Assembly (NCBI GenBank): GCA_903891085.1
Contig: CAITDJ010000109.1
Span: 1-33,116 of the forward strand
DNA: 33,116 bases
DNA from: an uncultured Bacteroidota bacterium
GTDB lineage: Bacteria; Bacteroidota; Bacteroidia; Bacteroidales; F082
Direction: 5' to 3'
Shown: positions 16,969-25,312 of the stretch, in pieces
How positions within the stretch are numbered: position 1 is the stretch's first letter
Layout of the letters: each line of letters begins with the position of its first letter
Made by a program: the position numbers and the translations under genes
The notes under the pieces: model-generated
Told to the model about the DNA's origin: nothing
Seen by the model: the letters and a program-made list of their open reading frames with translations, nothing else
Database searches by the model: none

Positions 16969-19475
16969 GCCCCGGTAAGAGGTTTCTTTTTGCGCCAATC
17001 GTAAAATAAAATTGCAATGGCACCGGCAATGAGCAGGAATGAGCTGGCAAACGAAACTTTCTCGCCAATTTTCCAAATAGTTGGCTCATATCGCATGACA
17101 ATTATATGCTTTCCTTCGGGAATTTCGAGAGCCCGTAACACATAATCAGCCCTTAAAAGCGGGACTTCTTTCTCATCAATATAAGCGTTCCAGCCTTTAC
17201 TGGTCCATATTTCGGAAAAAACAGCCAGGGAATTATTTCTGACATTGGCTGAATATTCGAGTCTATTTGGTTCATAACTTACTAATTCAATAGTCGATGC
17301 TAAATCGGATGCCGGTTCAACACTTCCTACTTTTTGTTTAAATTCGGAATGCATAATGGCGGTTTTTCTCAAATCAGTCTGACTCAATTGTTCAATTTCA
17401 TCATTGGCCGATTCCACCCAACGGATATTTTCAACCAACCATGCGTTTCCAAAACTGCTTTGATTCGGAATTGGCTCAGCTTGTGGATTGTAAATAATAT
17501 ATCGTGTGTTGAGCATATTTATTACGTTCGATTTTTCCAATTGCTTGCTGACTGATGCCATATCAGGAGAGTTTTTAAGCACTTTCGAAAATTCAGCCAT
17601 CTCAAATTGCAGGTGATATTCAATAATATCCTGATAGCGTTGCATTTTGGCGCCATGATAACCACCCAATGATTTGTGAAAATAAGAGGTGCTTGCATCG
17701 TTGAAGGTACTGTTTGTGATGTCCAGTACTCTGAAATCAGGATCGGTATCTTTTAGTATTTCCTTGTTGGCGATTGTGGCCTGAAACGGAACTTCAGCCT
17801 TGCGTTTTGATATAAATTTACTACTGTTGAGATAGCGGTTGTTAAGTGAAACCATGTCAACAACAATAAGTAAAATGAGTGCTGCAGTTAACCAGTTTTG
17901 TTTGATTTTATTCATTCCAAATGCATAAATCAATCCGGCAGCAAAAGTGATAAACAGAAAACTTCTTATCGCATCGGCTTTGAAAATAGAGATTCTAATA
18001 TCTTCCAGCTTGCTAATAAACAAGTTCATTTGAGCAGCATCTGTGGGATTTGATTGTTTGATTCTTGCGAATTCTTCTATCTCCATCGAACTCAGGAAAC
18101 TGAAGAAAAGGTTTGGAAATAGATAGAAGATCAGTGATAAGCCACCTGTAACACCATAAGCAATAAAGAAATATTTCCTTTTTTCCTTTAAAAGTAAAGG
18201 GTTTTTATACAATTCATACAGACCCATCATGGCCAGCAGTGGAATGCAAAATTCAGCGATAACAAGTGTCATTGTCACAGCACGGAATTTATCATAGCCT
18301 GGCATAAAATCTAGAAACAGGTTTGTGACCGGCATATAATTTTTACCCCAGCTCAGGGCGATTGAAAGGATAGTAGCCGCGAGCAATGCCCATTTGTATT
18401 TTCCTTTTACAATAAACAAGCCGAATACGAACAGAAAAACAATAATTGCTCCTGCATAAACCGGTCCTGATGTTCCGGGCTGATCGCCCCAATACGCATT
18501 CTGTTGTGCCAGGGCTTGTTTAAAGTTTCTGTCAACTCCATCAAGACCCGGATTATTTGTGCCGATCATCGCTGATGCACCACCTTTGGCATTCGGAATC
18601 ATCAGCGACCATGTTTCGCCAACTCCGTAACTCCAGTGGGTGATATAACTACGGTCCAAACCATCAGTCTGATCAGCAATGTCTTTTGTGAGGATTGGCT
18701 TGCCTCGGGTGGTGTCCTTGCCGTAGTCATAGGCTGCATAAAGATTTGTTGCATGGGTCAACACAGCAAATAGCGCTGCGATAAGCAAAAAACCGGTTGC
18801 TTTCGAAAATGCAGGTAATTTTTTAAACCTGATGGCATCTATCAATTGCGCAAGACCTATTAAAAGTACAAGCATCAGCAGGTAATACGTGATTTGTAAA
18901 TGTCCGGCCTCAATTTCAAGTGCCAGGGCAATAGCTGTTAAGATTGGTCCTTTCAGATAACTGCCTTTGTAGGTAAGTACTATTCCGGCTATTACCGGCG
19001 CCATATAACCAATGGCAAATGCCTTTGAAGTGTGTCCGGCACCGATGATGATGAAAAAATAGGAAGATAGCCCAAAAGCGATGGCCCCTGCCATACTCAA
19101 CCAGGGATCGATCCCGAGTACAAGCAGAAGAATGAAAAATCCCAAAAAATAGACGAAAACTGCATTGGCAGGATAGGGAAGACCCAAACTAACAATATGT
19201 TTCAAATAACGCATAAGGTTGCCACTGTATACCACTGAAATTTGCCAGGCTGGCATACCACCAAACATGGAGTTTGTCCAAAGGGCTTCTTCGCCGGTCT
19301 TTTCACGAAAATCAACGATTTCTTTCGACATTCCCTTGAACATAGTAATATCATGTTGGTCGAGTCGCTTTCCTTCGAGTAAAGGACTAAAATATGCTAA
19401 AGTAATACCGATGAAAACGAGGATTGCCGTTGCAAACGGAAAAATAGTTTTCCAATTAAGTCGCTGTTTTAACAT
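16965..19475 (-). CDS. YfhO family membrane protein, putative GT-C glycosyltransferase
   Basis: The protein has 836 residues from ATG at 19475 (MLKQRLNWKTIFPF). The upstream in-frame starts at 19529 and 19499 would overlap the DUF4834 gene; 19475 sits 1 bp after that gene's TAG. About 12 membrane segments occupy the first 560 residues. The first outside loop, SPLLEGKRLDQHDITMF, carries acidic residues as in GT-C enzymes. About 210 soluble residues follow, then one last membrane segment and a KKK-rich tail. Firmicutes YfhO proteins glycosylate (lipo)teichoic acid from lipid-phosphate sugars. In Bacteroidota the substrate is unknown. The operon context (glycosyltransferase overlapping by 4 bp) supports a role in envelope glycan modification. 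Confidence 0.85.
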   Translation of the reverse strand: MLKQRLNWKTIFPFATAILVFIGITLAYFSPLLEGKRLDQHDITMFKGMSKEIVDFREKTGEEALWTNSMFGGMPAWQISVVYSGNLMRYLKHIVSLGLPYPANAVFVYFLGFFILLLVLGIDPWLSMAGAIAFGLSSYFFIIIGAGHTSKAFAIGYMAPVIAGIVLTYKGSYLKGPILTAIALALEIEAGHLQITYYLLMLVLLIGLAQLIDAIRFKKLPAFSKATGFLLIAALFAVLTHATNLYAAYDYGKDTTRGKPILTKDIADQTDGLDRSYITHWSYGVGETWSLMIPNAKGGASAMIGTNNPGLDGVDRNFKQALAQQNAYWGDQPGTSGPVYAGAIIVFLFVFGLFIVKGKYKWALLAATILSIALSWGKNYMPVTNLFLDFMPGYDKFRAVTMTLVIAEFCIPLLAMMGLYELYKNPLLLKEKRKYFFIAYGVTGGLSLIFYLFPNLFFSFLSSMEIEEFARIKQSNPTDAAQMNLFISKLEDIRISIFKADAIRSFLFITFAAGLIYAFGMNKIKQNWLTAALILLIVVDMVSLNNRYLNSSKFISKRKAEVPFQATIANKEILKDTDPDFRVLDITNSTFNDASTSYFHKSLGGYHGAKMQRYQDIIEYHLQFEMAEFSKVLKNSPDMASVSKQLEKSNVINMLNTRYIIYNPQAEPIPNQSSFGNAWLVENIRWVESANDEIEQLSQTDLRKTAIMHSEFKQKVGSVEPASDLASTIELVSYEPNRLEYSANVRNNSLAVFSEIWTSKGWNAYIDEKEVPLLRADYVLRALEIPEGKHIIVMRYEPTIWKIGEKVSFASSFLLIAGAIAILFYDWRKKKPLTGA

Positions 19476-19476
19476 A

Positions 19477-19746
19477 CTATTTGGGTTTGTTGTTATCATT
19501 AATTTCTTCAAAATCAATATATTCTCCAATATTTGAATCTGATTTTGCTGGTTCTTTCGGGGTGTATTTTACTTTTACTTCCCCTTCGTGCTGAGGTTGA
19601 TGCTGAGTTTGTTCAAAGCCGGGCATCCTACTTTGCATCCGCTTAACAAACCTAACAAGTAAAAATGGGACAAGGTATCGCAGGATAAGGCGAAATGCAT
19701 AATAAATTATCAGCACCCAAAAGATGACAGAAAGAAAAGATTCCAT
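19477..19746 (-). CDS. DUF4834 family small membrane protein
   Basis: This 89-residue protein has one or two N-terminal hydrophobic segments (SVIFWVLIIYYAFRLILRYLVPFLLVRF, about 5-32) followed by a charged, probably disordered tail rich in Glu, Lys and Pro. The pattern membrane segment-FRLILRYLVPFLL-VKRMQ matches DUF4834, a small Bacteroidota family. Its TAG stop lies one base before the YfhO start, so the two are translated in tight sequence. Function is unknown; it may help a membrane complex. A minus-strand TAATTTCG at 19780-19787 differs by one base from a -7 element and may be its promoter. Confidence 0.78.
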   Translation of the reverse strand: MESFLSVIFWVLIIYYAFRLILRYLVPFLLVRFVKRMQSRMPGFEQTQHQPQHEGEVKVKYTPKEPAKSDSNIGEYIDFEEINDNNKPK

Positions 19747-19870
19747 TCAAAAATGATTTTAGCTATGCTCTGTAAGGTGCGAAATTAAATAAAAAACCTG
19801 TTTGATGAAAGTCAGCTATGATTAGATAATCAATAATTAAGTTGTGGTTGATCTCAAACTGATGTACTTA

Positions 19871-19912
19871 TATAAAAAACAAACAGAAGGCAATGTAAAA
19901 CATCACCTTCTG
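19871..19912 (-). terminator. Rho-independent terminator of rpmH
   Basis: CAGAAGG (19884-19890) pairs with CCTTCTG (19906-19912), with an inner ATGT/ACAT pairing. On the minus strand it is followed by TTTGTTTTTTAT. It lies 39 bp past the rpmH stop. Confidence 0.7.
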
Positions 19913-19950
19913 CTGTACCTTAAATAAATATTCTTTAGGCGATTGCCTTA

Positions 19951-20097
19951 TTAACGTTCGTCAGAAACAGTCAGTTTTTTTCTGCCTTTTGCTCTGCGGG
20001 CCTTGATGATATTCCGACCATTTGCAGTAGCCATTCTTAATCTGAATCCGTGTTTGTTTAGCCTCTTTCTGTTCGAGGGTTGAAATGTACGTTTCAT
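19951..20097 (-). CDS. rpmH: 50S ribosomal protein L34 (bL34)
   Basis: This 48-residue protein reads [20 protein letters not shown] followed by [28 protein letters not shown]. That is the classic bL34 pattern (MKRT.QP....R...HGFR.RM.T..GR.....RR.KGR..L) and length. It is a small, very basic component of the large ribosomal subunit. It is not next to rnpA or dnaA here, unlike the ancestral gene order. It is flanked by its own promoter (20118-20148) and terminator (19871-19912), so it is probably monocistronic. Confidence 0.97.
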   Translation of the reverse strand: MKRTFQPSNRKRLNKHGFRLRMATANGRNIIKARRAKGRKKLTVSDER

Positions 20098-20117
20098 ATT
20101 GCCTTATTTTGGGAGTG

Positions 20118-20148
20118 CAAAGGTAAAAATATTTTCTTTTTTACCAAA
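20118..20148 (-). promoter_or_regulatory. Promoter of rpmH
   Basis: On the minus strand TTTG (20145-20148), a 19-bp spacer and TACCTTTG (20118-20125) give the best match in the window to the Bacteroidota promoter. Transcription would start about 15 nt before the ATG. Confidence 0.7.
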
Positions 20149-20217
20149 ACTATCGGTTTAAATATTTAAATAATTATCTGAAAAATTGCTATATGTATTG
20201 TAAATCAATACAATAAG

Positions 20218-21681
20218 TTATTCTTTTATTGGAATTTCTTTTAATGTTTCAACCAGATATTCCCAAAAAAGCCCAACTGTTTTGATATTTACCTTTTCTG
20301 CCGGCGAATGCGGATGCCTGATTGTTGGTCCAAATGATATCATGTCCAGCTGTGGGTAGGCTCCTGCAAGGATGCCGCATTCCAATCCAGCATGAATCAC
20401 TTTCACTTCAGGTACTTTACCAAACTTATTGTTATAAACTTCTTTCATGGCTTTGAGGATGGGAGAGTTAACGTTTGGTTTCCACCCTGGATATTCACCA
20501 GAAGAGGCTGCAACTGCTCCGGCATTCGTGAAAACGCTGCAAATTTGTGAAGCCAGCAATGTTTTTGCTGCATCAACTGAACTGCGGCTCAGTGCTGCAA
20601 TTTCAATTTTATCTTCTTTAAGGCGAACAATTGCCAAGTTTGAAGAAGTTTCCACCACGTCGGGCATATCGGCTGTCATCGCGATAGTACCATTCGGGCA
20701 TGTTGATACAGCTTCGAACAAACCCCGTTGTGTTTTTAAATCGATCACCTTATCAGGTGTTTCAGTTATTTCACAAGTAACGGCCACGCCTTCATCAGTT
20801 TTGCTGTATTCTTCTGTTACAATCGCATTGAATTCATTAACGAATTTTACGAAATTTTGCTCGTTTTCGGCAGGTAAAGTGATGACCGCAAATGCTTCAC
20901 GAGGAATCGCATTACGTAAATTACCTCCATTTATATTGGACAAACGGATACCATATTTTACAGCTGAATGCTTTAGTAATGCATTTAAAACAATGTTTGC
21001 GTTTCCACGTCCAAGATTAATATCCAAGCCCGAATGTCCGCCTTTCAACCCTTTAACTGTCAGGTTGAAAGAGATTGTACCAACTGGAACATCTTCAAAC
21101 GATGGAGAAAAAACTCCGGTAGAATCAATCCCACCAGCGCAACCGATATAAAGTTCTCCTTCATCTTCTGAGTCAAGATTCAATAAAATATCACCTGATA
21201 GCAAGCCTGGTTTCAATTCATTTGCTCCGGTCATTCCTGTTTCTTCGTCACAGGTAAAAAGTGCTTCAACGGGCCCATGGACCAATTCTGTTGAGGCCAG
21301 CACTGCCATTGCAGAGGCAACACCTATTCCATTGTCAGAACCTAAGGTTGTATTATCGGCTCTTACCCAATCACCATCAATAATAGTTGAAATGGGATCG
21401 GTTGTAAAATCGTGTACTTTATCATTGTTTTTTTGGGGAACCATATCGAGATGTCCCTGTAACACAACGCCCATGCGGTTTTCCATGCCAGGTGTGGCTG
21501 GTTTTTTGATAATCACATTACCTGTTTCATCTTTTATTGTTTCCAAACCAAGTGATTGGCCAAACCCCACCATAAACTCCTGAATTTTATCTTCGTGTTT
21601 TGAGGGACGGGGAATCTGGGTTAATGCGTAGAAATTTTCCCATACTTCTTTTGGTTCGAGATCGAGAATTGTTTTGCTCAT
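20218..21681 (-). CDS. pepD: Aminoacyl-histidine dipeptidase (cytosol non-specific dipeptidase), M20 family
   Basis: PepD is a cytoplasmic zinc dipeptidase that cleaves Xaa-His and many other dipeptides. The 487-residue protein has the M20 metal-site motifs: QGHLDMVPQ with His77 and Asp79, LGSDNGIG with Asp116, DEETGMTGA with Asp145, Glu146 and Glu147, NLDSEDEGELYIGCAGG, HAGLECG, and the late GPTIRHPHSPAEK with the last His ligand. Length (about 480-490) is normal. No signal peptide is present, consistent with a cytosolic role. The AUG at 21681 begins the usual MSKTILDLEPKEVWENF. It appears to be its own transcription unit. Confidence 0.93.
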   Translation of the reverse strand: MSKTILDLEPKEVWENFYALTQIPRPSKHEDKIQEFMVGFGQSLGLETIKDETGNVIIKKPATPGMENRMGVVLQGHLDMVPQKNNDKVHDFTTDPISTIIDGDWVRADNTTLGSDNGIGVASAMAVLASTELVHGPVEALFTCDEETGMTGANELKPGLLSGDILLNLDSEDEGELYIGCAGGIDSTGVFSPSFEDVPVGTISFNLTVKGLKGGHSGLDINLGRGNANIVLNALLKHSAVKYGIRLSNINGGNLRNAIPREAFAVITLPAENEQNFVKFVNEFNAIVTEEYSKTDEGVAVTCEITETPDKVIDLKTQRGLFEAVSTCPNGTIAMTADMPDVVETSSNLAIVRLKEDKIEIAALSRSSVDAAKTLLASQICSVFTNAGAVAASSGEYPGWKPNVNSPILKAMKEVYNNKFGKVPEVKVIHAGLECGILAGAYPQLDMISFGPTIRHPHSPAEKVNIKTVGLFWEYLVETLKEIPIKE

Positions 21682-21870
21682 AATGCCATATTTATTGATG
21701 ATATTGTGTTATTATTTTTGTTGGGATAAAAGTATAAAAATTGAGCGAATTATAGCCCTATTTGAACGTTATTCTCGAAATTTAGTTCATAATTATTTTG
21801 TGAAAATGATTTTGAAACATGTTTTGCAACAGATTTGTAACACGATCTAAAGCAACGATTCATAAACTAT

Positions 21871-21911
21871 CAAAAAAAATGGAACCTACTAATAAGGTTC
21901 CGTTTTTTTTG
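21871..21911 (-). terminator. Rho-independent terminator of the MFS transporter gene (symmetrical)
   Basis: GGAACCT-actaata-AGGTTCC (21881-21901) has a run of eight As on its left and eight Ts on its right (plus strand), so it can terminate in both directions. Only minus-strand genes flank it, so it most likely ends the MFS transcript 65 bp past its stop and insulates pepD. Confidence 0.82.
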
Positions 21912-21975
21912 AAAGTAATAAACGAAGTTATCTACCTAATTTTTAATAATTTATAAAAATATGGGTATCAAGTTT

Positions 21976-23376
21976 TTATGACTTTGTGTTTGGCTTATCC
22001 AGACCATAGCCTTTGTGCTTATCCACCATTTTAAGTACAACAGACAAAATCATCGCCATAACACCAAAACCTGCAAAAATAAATTCAGGAACAGTATAAT
22101 CGTATTTTGCAGCAACATCACCGGCAGCGATTGCTTCAGCAACGCCTGGGTTGGCGGCACTTAAGGACCATCCGATCAAAATAGGAACAGCAAGTAATCC
22201 AATATTCTGAATCCAGAAGATTAAACCATAGGCTGAACCAAGAAATCTTTCTTCAACAATTTTTGGAACAGAGGGCCACATGGATGCCGGTACAAGTGAG
22301 AATGCCAATCCTAACACAACGATAGTGGCATATGCGACAAAGCTTGTGAATGCAGCAGCAGGAACAAGTGCGAAAATGAGGTGCGAAACAGTAAGTAAAA
22401 TAGCACCATACAACATCATGGTTGCACCAAGTCCTTTTTTATCGAGGAATGCACCGATGAATGGTGTAAGAATCATGGCGCCTATCGGGAAATAGGAGAA
22501 CATGGCAGCGGCATCCTTGATACTGATGTCCAGTTTTGATGATAGCATGTCTGTGGCAAACTTCTGGAAAGGGAAAATTGCTGAATAAAAAAGTACGCAT
22601 AAACCGGCAATAGCCAAAAAACCAGGGTTTTTCATAATCAGCCACAAATCACTGACACGAAATACCTCTTCAGGTTCAGCACTCTCATCAGTGCCAATTT
22701 CTTTGTCAAGACGGGCATCCATAAAAGTATAGATGAAGAAACTGAGAAATCCGATACATAGAAACGCAAGACCCCAGAAAATTGAATTTGAAGCTCCACC
22801 GCTCTCGGCAAAAATTGGTGATAAACGAAATACAGCAAAAACACCGAGACGTGCAACAGCCATCTCCAAGCCCATCGCCAATGCCATTTCCTTGCCTTTG
22901 AACCATTTAACAATTGTTTTTGATACCGTGATACCAGCCATTTCAACACCAACACCAAAAATTGAAAATCCAAAAAATGCCAATTTAGCTGAGGCAGGAA
23001 CCGAAACCCAGAAGCTGCCAAGCCATTCGGCTAATCCGCTTCCTGCAAATGCTTCCGTCAGAGCGAAATATTTAATGGCTGCACCTATAACCATTGCCAG
23101 GCCGGCAGTGATAATTGTGAATCTAATACCCATCTTATCAAGAATTACCCCTGATAAAATCAAAAAGAATGCAAAAACATTCAGAAAAAACTCTGAGCCA
23201 CCAAGCATCCCGAAGGTTTCGGGTGACCATCCATGATTTCTTTCGAGCAGACTTTGCAGAGGTGCGGCCACATCAACAAAGAAATAGGCGAAAAACATTG
23301 TTAGGGAAATCAAACCGAGTGCTATCCACCGGGCTGTCTTTGAATCCCGAAGGGATCTTTTAATAGAATCTGTCAT
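21976..23376 (-). CDS. MFS transporter
   Basis: This 466-residue protein has 12 hydrophobic segments in two halves, with a charged central loop at about 225-245 (LDKEIGTDESAEPEEVFRV). The typical MFS loop 2-3 element appears as SGVILDKMGIRF (about 77-88) and again in the second half as GAFLDKKGLG (about 311-320). Family-wide function is secondary transport of small solutes across the inner membrane. The motif ending the first half, KTIVKWFKGKEMALAMG, resembles transporters of organic anions or sugar acids, but substrate cannot be assigned. The nearest gene upstream, rsmG, is 123 bp away. A terminator follows. Confidence 0.88.
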   Translation of the reverse strand: MTDSIKRSLRDSKTARWIALGLISLTMFFAYFFVDVAAPLQSLLERNHGWSPETFGMLGGSEFFLNVFAFFLILSGVILDKMGIRFTIITAGLAMVIGAAIKYFALTEAFAGSGLAEWLGSFWVSVPASAKLAFFGFSIFGVGVEMAGITVSKTIVKWFKGKEMALAMGLEMAVARLGVFAVFRLSPIFAESGGASNSIFWGLAFLCIGFLSFFIYTFMDARLDKEIGTDESAEPEEVFRVSDLWLIMKNPGFLAIAGLCVLFYSAIFPFQKFATDMLSSKLDISIKDAAAMFSYFPIGAMILTPFIGAFLDKKGLGATMMLYGAILLTVSHLIFALVPAAAFTSFVAYATIVVLGLAFSLVPASMWPSVPKIVEERFLGSAYGLIFWIQNIGLLAVPILIGWSLSAANPGVAEAIAAGDVAAKYDYTVPEFIFAGFGVMAMILSVVLKMVDKHKGYGLDKPNTKS

Positions 23377-23499
23377 ATGATTTTGGGTATTAATTATTTA
23401 ATCGGGCTAATTTAGACAATTATTTTAATGGAGAATTTGTTGCATTTTATTTTACTTATAAACGTTTGTTAATATCTTGTTTATGAGAATAATAGAAGA

Positions 23500-24123
23500 T
23501 TAAAAAATGTGAATTAATTGTTTGGTTTCAAAAAATTCTTCCGAAAACCATTTCGAAATCGGATGGTTTTGCACGATCCACCTTGCCGGCAACAACTCAA
23601 TTTCATGTTTGAGATTCCCTCCTTTAAGTAGAATGATGCCATTGGGTTGGCTTCCCCGGCTTTTACCGTGGAATTTCTTTCCTACCCAACCCAGAAATTC
23701 AGGAATATTTGTAACAGCTCGGCTCACAATGAAATCGAAAGTTTTATTGACTTCTTCGGCGCGTTGCTGTGTTGCAACAACATTTGACAATTGTAACTGT
23801 TCAATAGCCTCATTGACAACCATGATCTTTTTACCAATACTATCAACAAGCATGAAATTTGAATCCGGAAAAAAAATTGCAAGTGGAATCCCAGGAAAGC
23901 CACCACCTGTTCCAACATCTAACACACTTGATTTGGTAGGAATTTTCAGATATTGGGCAATCGCCAGGCTATGGAGGACATGCCTTTCATAAAAATGGTC
24001 CATATCTTTTCGCGAAATAAGATTTATTTTGCTGTTCCAATCTTCATAAAAAGGTTTCATTGCTTCGAATTGTTCTAACTGTTTGTTAGAAAGCGAATTA
24101 AAGTATTTTCTGATCAAATCCAT
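23500..24123 (-). CDS. rsmG: 16S rRNA (guanine-527-N7)-methyltransferase
   Basis: RsmG (GidB) methylates N7 of G527 in 16S rRNA. The 207-residue protein has the N-terminal helix region ending in KINLISRKDMDHFYERHVLHS (about 32-52), followed by the SAM-binding SVLDVGTGGGFPGIPLAI (about 64-81) and the catalytic-region VSRAVTN (about 133-139). These are characteristic of RsmG. Length is at the short end of the family. It is a stand-alone gene divergent from the glucosaminidase gene. No drug-resistance-type change can be judged from the sequence. Confidence 0.93.
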   Translation of the reverse strand: MDLIRKYFNSLSNKQLEQFEAMKPFYEDWNSKINLISRKDMDHFYERHVLHSLAIAQYLKIPTKSSVLDVGTGGGFPGIPLAIFFPDSNFMLVDSIGKKIMVVNEAIEQLQLSNVVATQQRAEEVNKTFDFIVSRAVTNIPEFLGWVGKKFHGKSRGSQPNGIILLKGGNLKHEIELLPARWIVQNHPISKWFSEEFFETKQLIHIF

Positions 24124-24196
24124 ACAATTATTGTTCTTTAAAAGTGGCTGAAATTACCAATTTCAGTTGGGATTTTACCCGGAGGTCAAAATAATA

Positions 24197-24226
24197 TTGG
24201 ATTATTCGTCTAAACGTATAAATTTG
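24197..24226 (+). promoter_or_regulatory. Promoter of the glucosaminidase gene (nearly leaderless)
   Basis: TTG (24197-24199), a 19-bp spacer and TAAATTTG (24219-24226) match the consensus well. The predicted transcription start is only about 4 nt before the ATG at 24235. Confidence 0.5.
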
Positions 24227-24234
24227 TTCCAATT

Positions 24235-25203
24235 ATGAAAGGAAGGTTGCGATTTCAGATTAGACTTTGTTTGTTGCTGATTCCATGGTTATTAACCACC
24301 GGATTGTTGGCTCAGGAGCGCATTACAACCGAACAATACATAAACACTTACAAAAAAATAGCCATTGAAAAAATGCGGGAATTTAAAATTCCTGCTTCCA
24401 TAACCCTTGCACAAGGTATTTTAGAGTCGGGGAGTGGTAATAGTGAACTTGCCAGAAAAGCAAACAATCATTTTGGTATCAAATGTCACAAAGGCTGGAC
24501 GGGAAAAACTTTTTCGTATACGGATGACGAACCCAATGAGTGTTTCAGAGCATACAAAACAGCAGAAGAATCATATCGTGATCATTCATTGTTTTTAACA
24601 CAACGCGATAGGTACGCTGACCTTTTTACTTTAGAAATTACAGACTATAAAGCCTGGGCAGTTGGTCTCAAAAAAGCTGGATATGCAACAAATCCGCGGT
24701 ATCCTGAATTATTAATTTCCATTATCGAGAAAAATGACCTGTCGCAATATGACCGGCTGGCCATGAAAAAAAAGGAATTAAAAGCTGCCCTTAGCAATAT
24801 TGAATTATCATTTGCCTTTATTCCTGTTAATCCGAGCAAATACAAGGTGGTTGGGAAGTCAAAAAATGATCGTTTTATCCATAGTAATAATGGCCTGAAA
24901 CTAATTTTCGCCCGTAAAGATGAAAGTATCGAAGCTATTGCTGATGAATTTGACGTATACCCTTATCAACTTTATAAATACAACGATTTTCAAAAGAACT
25001 ACAAACCTGAGAAAGGAATGATGATTTATCTGGAGAAAAAACATCGTCGTTCTTCAGTAAAAATACCGCATGTACTGCGTGAAGGCGAGTCGCTTCATGC
25101 CGTCAGCCAATTATATGGTATCAAGTTGGACCGCTTGTATAAAATGAATAACCTTGAGGCGGGAGAAACCGTGAAAGAAGGCCAAAAATTACGGATCAGG
25201 TAA
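24235..25203 (+). CDS. Secreted N-acetylglucosaminidase (GH73-like) with LysM domains
   Basis: This 322-residue protein has a signal peptide (MKGRLRFQIRLCLLLIPWLLTTGLLAQ). Residues about 33-180 form a glucosaminidase domain (PASITLAQGILESGSGNSELARKANNHFGIKC), with the catalytic-type Glu in GILESGSG and the typical HFGIKC. Two LysM-like stretches follow: about 222-266 (FARKDESIEAIADEFDVYPYQLYKYNDF) and a clearer one at about 277-322 (LREGESLHAVSQLYGIKLDRLYKMNNL). It should cut the glycan chains of peptidoglycan in the periplasm, with LysM holding it to the wall. The next gene, a UDP-GlcNAc epimerase, has its own promoter-like element. Confidence 0.92.
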   Translation: MKGRLRFQIRLCLLLIPWLLTTGLLAQERITTEQYINTYKKIAIEKMREFKIPASITLAQGILESGSGNSELARKANNHFGIKCHKGWTGKTFSYTDDEPNECFRAYKTAEESYRDHSLFLTQRDRYADLFTLEITDYKAWAVGLKKAGYATNPRYPELLISIIEKNDLSQYDRLAMKKKELKAALSNIELSFAFIPVNPSKYKVVGKSKNDRFIHSNNGLKLIFARKDESIEAIADEFDVYPYQLYKYNDFQKNYKPEKGMMIYLEKKHRRSSVKIPHVLREGESLHAVSQLYGIKLDRLYKMNNLEAGETVKEGQKLRIR

Positions 25204-25268
25204 GGCTGATCGTATTATTTATACCAAATTGAATCATATGATTAAATCCTGGTAACGGGCTAATTACA

Positions 25269-25276
25269 TATCTTTG
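25269..25276 (+). promoter_or_regulatory. Candidate -7 element for the UDP-GlcNAc 2-epimerase gene
   Basis: TATCTTTG matches TAnnTTTG and lies 36 bp before the ATG at 25313. No clear -33 element is present. Confidence 0.45.
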
Positions 25277-25312
25277 TCACGGTTAAAATAAAAAACATTC
25301 CGGTTTAATATT

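Noticed and set aside
16969..17076. N-terminal extension of the minus-strand glycosyltransferase to 17076
   Set aside because: The extra 36 residues resemble no glycosyltransferase start and would lie inside the YfhO gene. ATG at 16968 gives the normal MRRVLIITYYWPP opening with a 4-bp overlap.
25194..25211. GATCAG/CTGATC hairpin across the stop of the glucosaminidase gene as a terminator
   Set aside because: The stem has only six pairs and no T-run follows.
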